Shown: in pieces, positions 55,278 to 64,000 of the stretch
Layout of the letters: every line of letters begins with the position of its first letter
Numbering within the stretch: position 1 is the first letter of the stretch
Translations under genes and position numbers: made by a program
Assembly (NCBI GenBank): GCA_949751835.1
Contig: CATKHK010000094.1
Location: 1 to 64,000, forward strand
Direction of reading: 5' to 3'
Length of the DNA stretch: 64,000 nucleotides
From: Blepharisma japonicum
Lineage: Eukaryota > Ciliophora > Heterotrichea > Heterotrichida > Blepharismidae
The notes under the pieces: model-generated
What the model was told of the DNA's origin: nothing
The model's input: only the letters and a program-made list of their open reading frames with translations
The model's database searches: none

Positions 55278-56270
55278 TTAAGTAAAGCTCTTTTGTGGAG
55301 CTTTAGTTCTTGGAGGCGTATAAGGCCTATTTGCTCCCACCCCTACAGCTCCTCCCATTTTCTTGTCAGCAGGCTTCAATATCTGGAAGCTGCACATAAG
55401 CGTTTCATCCACACTCATCAAGGCTCCAGCATTATCAAACTCTCCGCAATAATTCGGTGCCGAAAAGAGTGTGACCAGCTGCCTCTTCGCAAAGAACTCA
55501 TACCCATCTTCAACCACTTGGTGTGCTCTACAAATTAAATCCAAATCATGTTTTCTTAAGAAATTCGCCACAATTTCAGGTCCAAACGTAAAGCTAACTC
55601 CTCTGTCATTTTCTCCCCATCCTTGCACATCTTTATCAGGGTCACTCCACAATAAATCACATATAAGTCCAGTGTCAGGGACGTCACTTGGTCTCATAAT
55701 TCTTCTGATTTGTTCCATGTTGCTGAGTTCAGGACTGAGCCCGCCATGCATGCAAAATATTTTATCATCAATAATAGAAGCTATCGGTAAACAATTAAAG
55801 CAGTCTGTAAAGGTTTTTCATAGCTTGATATTATATCTTCGTTTACATTCGTCATAAAAGCCGTAAATCCTGTTAATTGAAGCGCATTCATGGTTGCCTC
55901 TGAGCAGGAAAAAGTTTTCAGGGTATTTGATTTTATAAGCCAGCAACAGGCAGATTGTTTCTAAACTTTGTTTTCCACGGTCGACGTAGTCACCGAGGAA
56001 CAAATAATTGGCTTCAGGAGGGAAGCCACCGTATTCAAAGAGCCGAAGAAGATCGTAGTATTGGCCGTGGACATCTCCACAGATTTTTAAAGGAGCTTCA
56101 AGCTCAAGCAAGACAGGTTGAGAAATGAGGATTTCACGGGCTCGGATGCAGAGACCACGGACTTCTTGTTCGGTAAGGTTTACTTGACGACCTGGACGGC
56201 TTCCACGGACTTCTAGAAGCTTGTCGATTATGTTATCAATGTTTAAATCTGGAGTTCCAGCTGTGACCAT
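55278..56270 (-). CDS. Serine/threonine protein phosphatase PP1, catalytic subunit
   Basis: The 330-residue product carries all PPP signatures: [51 protein letters not shown], and [14 protein letters not shown]. The segment [16 protein letters not shown] has its Trp encoded by TGA, one of the best proofs of the code in this window. The length and the C-terminal TPPRTK are typical of PP1. It acts with many regulatory subunits in cell cycle, ciliary and metabolic control. The stop is 31 bp from the convergent CXC gene. Confidence 0.96.
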
Positions 56271-56666
56271 TTATAAATTATTTCAAGTTTTTGAAAGGAA
56301 TAAAAAAGACTTTGATGGCTTTTAAACGTAAAAATTGTAGGGAAATTCGAAAGTTAGGGGCTTTTAAATTTTAAGATTTCAAGGTAAATGTTGACTGGAA
56401 CGCCATTTGTATGGTTTTAAAATTTATTTAAATAGAAAATTGTTGGTTTTGGAAATGTGGCTTGCTCTTTTCTGTTTGAATTTTATTCATATTTATTCTG
56501 TAGAGCTATTCATCACTTTCGTAATTTTTTAAAATGAATTATTTTAAATACTCAATAGTAGTCTAAATTTATGAGGATCAATTCTTTAATTTTTCTTTAA
56601 TTGTTTTAGATTGTTGAAACTTTTATAGATCGTTTGGCTTGAATCATTTTCAGCTTAAAATTAAAT
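56271..56666. other. Divergent intergenic region between PP1 and DHHC genes
   Basis: AT-rich DNA between divergent starts; no distinct element recognised. Confidence 0.5.
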
Positions 56667-57699
56667 ATGAAGATGAATTTCAGAAGGCTAATTGGTGATT
56701 TTTTGTTAATGCTCCCTATCGGTTTGATAGGATTTGTGTATTACATTTTTGTGATTGTATTTTTGTACCCTAAAACACAAAGTAATTTTGACTCAGATCA
56801 TCAAGAATCTTTTCTGTCATTCTTCATTTTCCATATCCTTTTATTTCTTCTGTTATGGACTTTTATTCAAGCTATTATTTGCAAGCCAGGAAATTCTCCG
56901 AGAAATTGAGTATTCTCCAAGCAGGGATTTTATACGAGCGATTCTGATATTAAAAAGAAGCGATATTGTCTGGTATGCCATTCATTTAAACCAGAACGTT
57001 GCCATCACTGTTCAACTTGCGATACTTGCATTTTAGGCATGGACCATCATTGTCGTAATATTTAAATCAGCTTGAATCAACAACTGTGTAGGTTTTTTCA
57101 ATAGAAAAATATTTATTTTGCTATTACTATATTCACTTATTAATGGAATTTTCGTATTATTCAAACTGACTGGGCAAACTTATAGCTCATTAGAGCTTAT
57201 CCTTAGCGATAGTATTCAAGTATCATTATTTCCTCACTTGCACTACATTGCAGTATATTTTTTCTTACTTATCCTTATGATTATTCTGTCAAAGTTTACA
57301 TATTTTCACATAAAATTAGTCCTCAATAACTCGACTACTATTGAAATGCTAGACAAAGAAGCTGAAAATTATAGCATAAGTCCATTATGAAATTGAAGAC
57401 AGGTTTTTGGAAAAAATCATTGGCTTTGATTTTTACCTATTTATTTAGAAACCGGTAAACCAATTGGAGATGGAATTACATGAACTCGTCCTAAGCAGCC
57501 TTTTGAAATCAAAGCAAATTCAAATTCAGATCATAACCAAGAGATTTCTGGAAGTCCAATGTTGGAAGCTCTAAATATCTCAAAGATAGTAAAATCCTCT
57601 TCTTTAAACTCCTCTGTAGACTACTCACAAGATATAAATTCAGTACAATATATGAAATCAGACTCAGGAGCTTCTTCACCTTTTATATTGCCCAGATAA
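56667..57699 (+). CDS. DHHC palmitoyltransferase with one 16-nt intron
   Basis: Exon 1 is 56667-57054 and exon 2 is 57071-57699, giving 338 residues with TGA-Trp. Two N-terminal membrane helices are followed by the cysteine-rich domain: [34 protein letters not shown] (the P and W straddle the splice), two further helices, and a cytosolic tail. The spliced frame restores the canonical DHHCPW-NN-CG-N run. The enzyme attaches palmitate to Cys on membrane proteins in the secretory or endocytic system. The C-terminal 70 residues are Ser-rich and disordered. Confidence 0.93.
57055..57070 (+). other. 16-nt spliceosomal intron
   Basis: GTAATATTTAAATCAG lies between two halves of the DHHC active-site motif. 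It has GT..AG ends and an in-frame TAA, and its removal joins HHC to PWINNCVG in frame. The size matches the 15-16 nt introns known in heterotrich ciliates. Confidence 0.93.
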
Positions 57700-57843
57700 A
57701 GCATAAATAATTGTGAATTATTAGTGATTTAATTTTAGATAACTTTAGTATCTTTTTATTATTTAAACTTCTGTTAACTTTTTAAATAAATTTATTAAGA
57801 AGTTAAAAATTATTAAAAGTGGTTTATTGGCTAATCTTTCTCC

Positions 57844-58190
57844 ATGTCTTTTCGTCTGGCTGAGTTTGCATTTTTCATGGCAAGTTTCGATCCCACTTTC
57901 TCCAGCTACTGGGAGGTCTTCACTTTGAGATATGAGCACCTACTTCCGGAGCAAATGTGAAGCACTCTTCCAGTCTTCAGCTGTGAGAAAAAAACCAAAG
58001 ATAAACTCAGGCTCACCCATCTAGACAGGAATGTTGTAGCAGGTAATGATAGCTTCTCTTCCTCCTTCAAGTGGATAATTACGCGCTAATTCTCTTACTA
58101 TCTCTACTAACAGTCTGAACCTAGAGAGTCTTTATCCTCAGTTCCTGTTAAAGATTGTTACTCTTTTGCCTAGGACATACATTCTTTCCC
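57844..58190 (-). pseudogene. GC-richer coding relic, unrecognised
   Basis: About 350 bp of clearly higher G+C than the flanks. On the minus strand one frame reads like a conserved protein (RLLVEIVRELARNYPLEGG, REAIITCYNIP), passes a possible 15-nt intron GTCTAGATGGGTGAG, continues PEFIFGFFLTAEDWKSASHL, meets a TAG, and resumes with ETCHEKCKL. The plus strand is also open for 81 codons from ATG 57844, but looks less protein-like. Probably the 3' end of a decayed or partial gene; a structured RNA is not excluded. Confidence 0.4.
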
Positions 58191-58346
58191 TGAATCAAAT
58201 AATTATAAATTTATTATTTTAATATAGAAAATATCAGCTTCCTCATATAAAGAACTGAAATCCATTTCTGAAAGTTTTATAAATTTCATGTGATTAATTC
58301 AAGCGCTATATTTTAAATAGTAAATTTTTTTCTACTTATAATTATA

Positions 58347-61300
58347 TTAATTTGCTGCAACCTCCATAGGTGTATACTCCTTTAATTCTTCGCTAAGTGT
58401 TCCTCCACTATTATCTATAATCGAATTCTTGATAATATTGAACATATGCAAATTGTTCTTGTTTTCATTATAAAAATCAAGCTTTATATTAACGCTTAGA
58501 TTGACTAATTGTGCATCAAGTATGCTATAAGCTGAATACTCAACTGTAAGTTCAATATCTGAAGGCCCGATTCCAGTTTCATTTAAAGGGATAACTGAAG
58601 ATGCTGAATAAATTTCAAATAATTGTGAAGTCTCTGAAAGTGTATTAAACCCTGAGAGCTCTGCAGAAGTTTCTATAAAGTTTTTGTTAAGGTCATTATA
58701 ATAGCCTAGGTACTCAGAATACACAATTTCATTGAACTCACATTCCTCTTCACAGTTAGAATCACTAAGTTCTTCAGTTTCACAAGCATAAATTGACTCT
58801 AAACATTCTTTTCCAATTGTGGTTAGGTTTAGCTGGTCACAACCTCCTTGCTTATATCCTTCACATGTGCTGTTCCAATATTGGCATAAATCTGCTTTGT
58901 ATTCACAAGCATCATCTAGGCATACATTTTCTGTTTCTGTGCACGTATAATTCACTGAAGAGCACACATCACCTATAACAGTGCAGTCATAGCTTAACTG
59001 TTTTGTACAGGTATTTTTAAAATCAGACACACAAGTGCTCTTTAATGGACATGAACTGTTGCATAGTAAATCTGAGTATTCCTGAAGTGTTTGTTCGGCC
59101 TCTTGTAAATTATTTTCAGAATCTTTCAAAACATCAAGGCCAACTTGAATCCATTTATTTAAGTATTCTGATACTGAGGTAGACATAGATTCAAGCTCAT
59201 TATGATCAATGGTAAAATCAACAGTAAATTCGGCAGTCTGAATATCACCATTCATGGGTGCTGAAGCTTCTAAATATGCATCATAAACGCCGTCAAATGC
59301 TTTCCCTTCTAGAGAAAACTCAAAATATTCTCCAGTAATTTCCATATTCTCAACTTGAGATATCCCGAATAGCCGAATTTCTGCTGTAAAAGTGGCTGAG
59401 GAGTTTGTTGGGCCTACAAATAAATCACAGACAATTCTTTCACCGTATTCTGAAACTCTGATATTATTTTCTCCACAAGTAAATCCTGGCATATATACAG
59501 TCATGTTTAGTGTTTCAGTTAATTCAAGTGTTTTCGTTGTGAAGGAGCAGGGAAGACCCATAAACTCTGTTGGACCATTGATATAGAAGCCTTCTGACAT
59601 AAAGGTATACTCTTGTTCTGAGTATTCAATAGTGCAGCCAGCTGAAAAGTTAAATGTGGCAATGACGCTGTCAAGTTCACTTTTTAGGGTGATAAATTTG
59701 AAGAATAATTCAGCAGATGTTGGATACATATCTGCAACAAAGAAATTTTTGTTATAGTCTTTTATATTCAACGACACCATAATATCTCCTGGCCAAGAGG
59801 TAGTGGAATCAACAAATTCGCATTTTCCTTCTGCAGAAGATGTTAAAATTGACGTTAAATTGATATCAGCTGTAATATCAAGCAATGGTATCTCTAGGCT
59901 AGTTATATTAAGCACAGACTCCCACGTTTCTGTCATTTTTGCTGCTAAAAAGGCATCTCCAGATACTGTGGTAATATTTGCTTGAAAATTAAGCTCAGAA
60001 TTTCAGTCTCCACTTATATCAAAGGACCCTGATATAAATTGGGTTTCTTGTGGAGCAAAATAAGCATAATAAAAATTATCATAAATGACCAAAGACGAAA
60101 AACTAAGGTTTTGCAGAGAAGAGGAATAATAAAAATCAGATGGAAAATAAATGCTTGAAACATTTGCTGATGTCCCATTAAGTCCTTTAGCTATTATTGA
60201 GCAGAATTCAAGGTCAAAACAAGGTTGGGCAAGGTAAAGAGTTGAATTTATTTGAGTTCCGGGGGATATTGTAGAGTTTTCCCCATAAGAAATATTTCTG
60301 GTTGCAAATTGGAGATTTCCATTTTTAAAGCTGATACCATCATTTTTTAACCAATCTAAGTCATGAAGAACGTTAAGTGCTCGCTCACTGATATTTTCAA
60401 TGAAACCATAAGAGTCTATTACAGTTTCATACCTGGAAAAATAAACACTTAAAAAGCAGTCTTTATAATCAGCAATTTTTCCTATCCCAGTTACCGAAAT
60501 TTCAGCTTCAGGGTCAAAATTTAAAGATAAGGAAGGGCTGAAAAAGGATGTCTCGTAGAGTTTCATATTTATACTAGAATTTTCAGAGTAATGCGGCAAA
60601 ATACTATTTGAATCAGGATATAAATTTTCCATTAAATTTTCTAAATCTTCTAATTTTATTACTTTTGGATCATTTTTTACAATTGCTTGTCCTGTATAGG
60701 ACTCATTAAGTCCTGAACTTATATCAATTAAAAAGTTTTTTATTGAGTTTTCCCATATCCCTGAAAAATGCATTTCGCAGTCATTATTTTTTATATAAAG
60801 AGTTCCACTGAGGTTAGTCAAATAAACACCAGTTGTAATGGAAAAATCTGGTACAAGAATATAGACAATAGTGCTGAGAAGGCTTGCTTCTTGGCTTGAG
60901 TTGTTATTTTCCATTCAAAGAACTGTATGGCTTACAGGCAAATCTTGCAAATACTCCAAACCTTTTGGAGACTCAATTTCTGAGCATCCAGAAGTTTCGG
61001 CAATCCCATTAACCCATTCTTGCATTTTATATTCTGCATCTACATTGATAGTAACCTTGAACTTTTTAATATCTTCATTATTATAAGGTAAAGACACACA
61101 TAAACTTGAACTTAATCTTTCACTATCTTCCGAACCTGTCTGGACACTTCCTTCATATTCTAAATACCCATAATGCTGATACAAATTAATCAATTTTTTC
61201 TCGAAGATCAAATCAATTCTGTCTAAATAAGTTTCAGTTGAGCTTATTTCATAGTCCATTACAAGTTGCATTAGGTAATAATCTTGGGAGACGCCTGATT

Positions 61301-61721
61301 TGGTGTTTGCTAAAACTTGTGTTAATTTAGGCTCATCTGTAATAAAGGCTAAATCTTTGTCTGAATATTCGACTTCCATCAATTCTTCAAACATTGCGGA
61401 ATAGTCTGGGATATTTGAGATTTCTCCTATAGAAATGCAGGTAGAATTAGTACCTAATGAGATAACATACTCAGTGCCGTTTATATAAGCTTCTAGGTCA
61501 TCTATTACTAAGTACATGATATCAAGTTCAGATTGAAAGAGACCTTCAATTTGAAAATCTTTAGTTCCGTCAACAGTATATGTGTAGTTTGTATTGCAAT
61601 AGAAGCAAACTAATCGACGAGTCCCAGAGCAATCGGTTTGCTCAGCATAAAGACTTTCGGTATAAAGAGTGTCATAGTCTTTTCCTAGAGTAAGTGTTAA
61701 GATGGAAAATAAGACCAACAT
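58347..61721 (-). CDS. Large secreted Cys-rich glycoprotein, unrecognised
   Basis: One frame of 1124 residues with TGA-Trp codons. A signal peptide (MLVLFSILTLTLG) is followed by CSGTRRLVCFYCNTNYTYTV. The remainder is a long beta-rich extracellular region with dozens of N-x-S/T sites. A Cys-dense block lies near 880-995 (CPLKSTCVSDFKNTC, CTVIGDVCSSVNYTC, DACEYKADLCQYW, NCEEECEFNE). No transmembrane helix or GPI-type tail follows; the end is EYTPMEVAAN. It is probably secreted or surface-associated. It might be an adhesin or matrix protein; no family recognised. Confidence 0.88.
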
Positions 61722-61842
61722 ATCCGTTTTATTATAGAAAAGTTATAATGAATTAATATTAAATTTTCAAATTTCAAGGCAGTTTGCGAATGATTATTGA
61801 TTTAAATAAGTAATGATTTTAATTGATAATTTAAAGAAGGAA

Positions 61843-62510
61843 AATGAGATTAAAATTGGGCAAAGTGGTGGGTAAAAAAGAGTTGCCAACTAATTTGCAG
61901 ACAGAATTAGATTTAGACTTAGATGTCTAAAGAATTTCTTGCAGAGCATAAAGAGTTGGGAATCAAAATATTAAAGATTACTATGAATGTTAAAAATTTT
62001 AAAGCAACCTTAATAAATCGAGAAATTAAATGGGAATTCAAGATAAGAATCGTGGATTACGAGTATTTTTTGGATCATTTGTTGCTTTAGTTATTTGACA
62101 GCATAATATATACCTCGAGATAGAACCATTTACCAAGATGAGATCTAAGAAAGAATGCTATCATTTCTTAACTGATGATTACTTCATTAGTTTACTTGTA
62201 TTTTCTTAAAGAAACAGTTGCAATGATTAGTTAGATAAATACTATTAGAATAAAATGTTAAATTTGATAAATTAAAAAGGAAAAGTGCAATTACTCCAAA
62301 GCCAAAACACTGACCCTGGAAGAAATTTCTTCTAAGTCTTCCTATACTCACGGCGCATAAAGCACATAGAAAAAAATGGATTTGTGACATTGATATTGTT
62401 AATGTTTTCAGAGCAAAAGAACACAAATGCAATCGTTTTTTAAAAAGTCGCAAATTATGAATATTCGAAAAGCTTCCGAAAAATAAACTCTAGCAAAAAT
62501 GAAAAATAAA
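61843..62510 (+). pseudogene. Decayed plus-strand gene in several frames
   Basis: Protein-like stretches follow one another in different frames: from ATG 61843 (MRLKLGKVVGKKELPTNLQT), from ATG 61923 (MSKEFLAEHKELGIKILKIT to YFLDHLLL, 55 codons), near 62120 (EIEPFTKMRSKKECYHFLTD), and 62256-62510 (KRKSAITPKPKHWPWKKFLL). No known family; no 15-16 nt intron joins them. Most likely a frameshifted old gene, though the 55-codon piece alone could be a small gene. Confidence 0.4.
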
Positions 62511-62543
62511 ACATTTGACGTAATTTAATAAAAATTTTGTTAA

Positions 62544-62645
62544 TTAAAGCTGAGCTCCATATTCAATGCTTGAAGCTAATAATATCATAAAAGTCATTAA
62601 TAGTTGATTTCCAACAAAAACAGCACTTGGACTTCTAATCATAGC
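62544..62645 (-). pseudogene. Fragment of a second TMEM165/GDT1 copy
   Basis: The 33 open codons (SPSAVFVGNQLLMTFMILLA, then YGAQL) align with residues 44-77 of the intact gene at 62871-63509 (SPSAVLVGNQVIMTLMIIIS, YAAQL). Stops bound it on both sides. It is a partial duplicate placed just downstream of the gene. Confidence 0.75.
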
Positions 62646-62870
62646 TTAAAAAAATAACAAATAATTTTAACTGTTTAGTTAAATAAAATAGGGGTTAAAA
62701 ATGCACCAAATATGGAGTTTTTTGTATCTGAATTTTAAAATTATTTTATTTAACTCTTGATTAATTAAAGTCTTTACAAGTCTTTCTAGCAAATTATATT
62801 TAACAGTTTTTCATAAATAAATATTAATTTTAAATTAACTTAATAAATATCTAAAGCATTGGCAATATCT

Positions 62871-63509
62871 TTAGATCTCGTAAAAAATAGATAAAATTGT
62901 TAGTCCTCCAAAAATTATAAAAACAATTCCTGCAAGAATTTTCATAAACTTTTCAGGCATATACTTGCTTGTCAATTTTCCAATTAAAACTGAGCAAACA
63001 CTGCATAACCCAATTCCAAAGAAAGCACCAATAATCGTAAAAATTGGATCTATGACTGAGGCTATTGCTACAATACTTAGCTGAGAGATGCCACCCCATT
63101 CTGCAAAAAATACCAGCACTATGGTTTTCCAAAATGTTTTAAATCAACTTGGTGCTGAAATAAGATTTTCATGCAAGTCTTCACTATCAGTGCCAAAATC
63201 ATTATGATTTTGGAAAGCTTCGTAGAAAGATAGCCCTGCAAACATAAAAAAGAACACTGATGACATAATAGTTATATAGATACGGTCTATCAGAAGTTGT
63301 GCAGCGTAGCCAATGTAAGCTGAAATTATAATCATTAACGTCATGATAACTTGATTTCCGACTAAAACTGCGCTTGGTGAGTATTCCATTGACAGAACAA
63401 TCAGAACGAAAAAAGATCTGTCACCTATTTCTGATAGAAAAACAGCTAAAAATGAACTTAAAATTGCACCTAAAGGAGATTCGTCATATATTGGTGTACG
63501 TTCACCCAT
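62871..63509 (-). CDS. TMEM165/GDT1 (UPF0016) family cation transporter
   Basis: The 212-residue product has six to seven membrane helices in two homologous halves, from ATG 63509. The first family motif is intact: VFLSEIGDRSFFVLIVLSM (E-x-G-D-R-S). The second half has FFAEWGGISQLSIVAIAS, where relatives have EWGDRSQ, so the acidic Asp and the Arg are replaced by Gly and Ile. The Trp at the start of the second half is TGA. The family moves Mn2+/Ca2+ in Golgi or related membranes. The changed motif may alter or abolish transport. Confidence 0.88.
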
Positions 63510-63693
63510 TTATTTTATTAAGATGTCATTAAATTACCAATTATTCCTTTTTAGCCTTAATGATGAACCCAATAAATCTCTATAAAAAATTCTGGGATAA
63601 TACCTTTCTTATTGACGTTAAGCGGTTTTTGCACAAAATTTTTGTCATCCTTGACTATTTCTTCAAGAATTGTCCTGTCTTGCCTTATTTCAG

Positions 63694-63978
63694 CTATTTC
63701 TTTTTCCTTTGTAATAAGCAATCGTTTTTTGAAGGTTTATAATAAGGGGTTTTGTTAATTAATTCATTTTCATGCTCAATTGGGATTGGATATGATGTTG
63801 GCAATGAGCCTCAAGACATCATCAAGATTAAGATGAATGAAGCGACACAAATATTGCAGAGGCTTTGATGTCCTAATGGCCACGCATAAGTGGCGAGGGC
63901 TTTAGGCTGCACAGTTAAAGTTTCAACGTTTTCTTTGGTAGGATTGTATATTAAGTGCTTGGGTTGATTGGACTTCAT
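63694..63978 (-). CDS. Hypothetical small protein, possibly continuing beyond the window
   Basis: From the window edge a minus-strand frame is open to TAG 63694-63696. The first ATG in it is at 63978, giving 94 residues with a TGA-Trp. It has PKALATYAWPLGHQSLCNIC, a hydrophobic stretch VASFILILMMSWG, and a basic end DCLLQRKKK. The G+C content is higher than in the spacer to its left. The frame continues upstream without a stop to 64000, so the real start may lie outside. Confidence 0.45.
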
Positions 63979-64000
63979 TTTGGATGTCACAAGAATATAG

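Noticed and set aside
62187-62453. 88-codon minus-strand ORF
   Set aside because: It begins with a non-ATG codon, and the plus strand over the same DNA looks more protein-like.
1-64000. Retroviral, Polinton or other capsid-bearing elements
   Set aside because: No protease, integrase, capsid or packaging-ATPase motif and no long terminal repeats were seen; the repeats present are gene duplications.
1-64000. Bacterial (mycoplasma) origin, as suggested by UGA=Trp and low G+C
   Set aside because: eL34, SPEF2, PP1, cullin, DHHC enzyme and a spliceosomal intron show a eukaryote with cilia.

Overview
The window looks like somatic (macronuclear) DNA of a heterotrich ciliate, closest to Blepharisma. 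It is very AT-rich and intron-poor. TGA is read as tryptophan inside strongly conserved proteins: the NIKLW of PP1, the RKLTW of cullin and the PW of a DHHC enzyme. TAA and TAG are the stops. The one clear intron is 16 nt long, GT..AG, and lies inside a DHHC motif. UGA=Trp together with 15-16 nt introns is the known Blepharisma combination. I found no tRNA, rRNA, CRISPR array or virus-like element.

Region 1 (0-26.4 kb) is dominated by a minus-strand tandem cluster of one family of multi-pass membrane proteins of about 250-345 residues. There are twelve open genes, one frameshifted copy and several partial remnants. The cluster contains a direct duplication of about 4.2 kb whose edge cuts a cullin gene, leaving a 3' cullin fragment beside the complete gene. 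It also holds a secreted protein of Cys/Tyr-Gly-Asp-Glu heptad repeats, a TPR relic and a 5'-truncated LINE end.

Region 2 (27.9-47.2 kb) is ordinary, gene-dense and single-copy: a C2H2 protein, the ciliary central-pair protein SPEF2/CPC1, ribosomal protein eL34, DNA polymerase kappa divergent from an LRR protein, an unknown protein with a kinase-like HPNNF...VDFD motif, a nitrobindin-like protein, two C2H2 proteins, a Zucchini-like PLD-fold protein, an F-box/LRR/ankyrin protein, a GST, a gamma-carbonic-anhydrase-like protein and an ISXO2/Merlin-type transposase-derived gene that has lost two of its three catalytic acids.

Region 3 (47.3-55.2 kb) is a direct duplication of an Hsp70-CXC gene pair that has decayed reciprocally. 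In copy A the Hsp70 is nearly whole and the CXC gene is a relic; in copy B the CXC gene is whole and the Hsp70 is a relic. Copy A's Hsp70 carries a 196-bp insertion flanked by TA whose exact removal restores the reading frame, so it may be an unexcised IES. A C-rich repeat island and a divergent E2 gene lie between the copies.

Region 4 (55.3-64 kb) holds PP1, a DHHC palmitoyltransferase with the 16-nt intron, a large secreted Cys-rich glycoprotein, a TMEM165/GDT1 transporter with a partial copy beside it, and some decayed coding relics.
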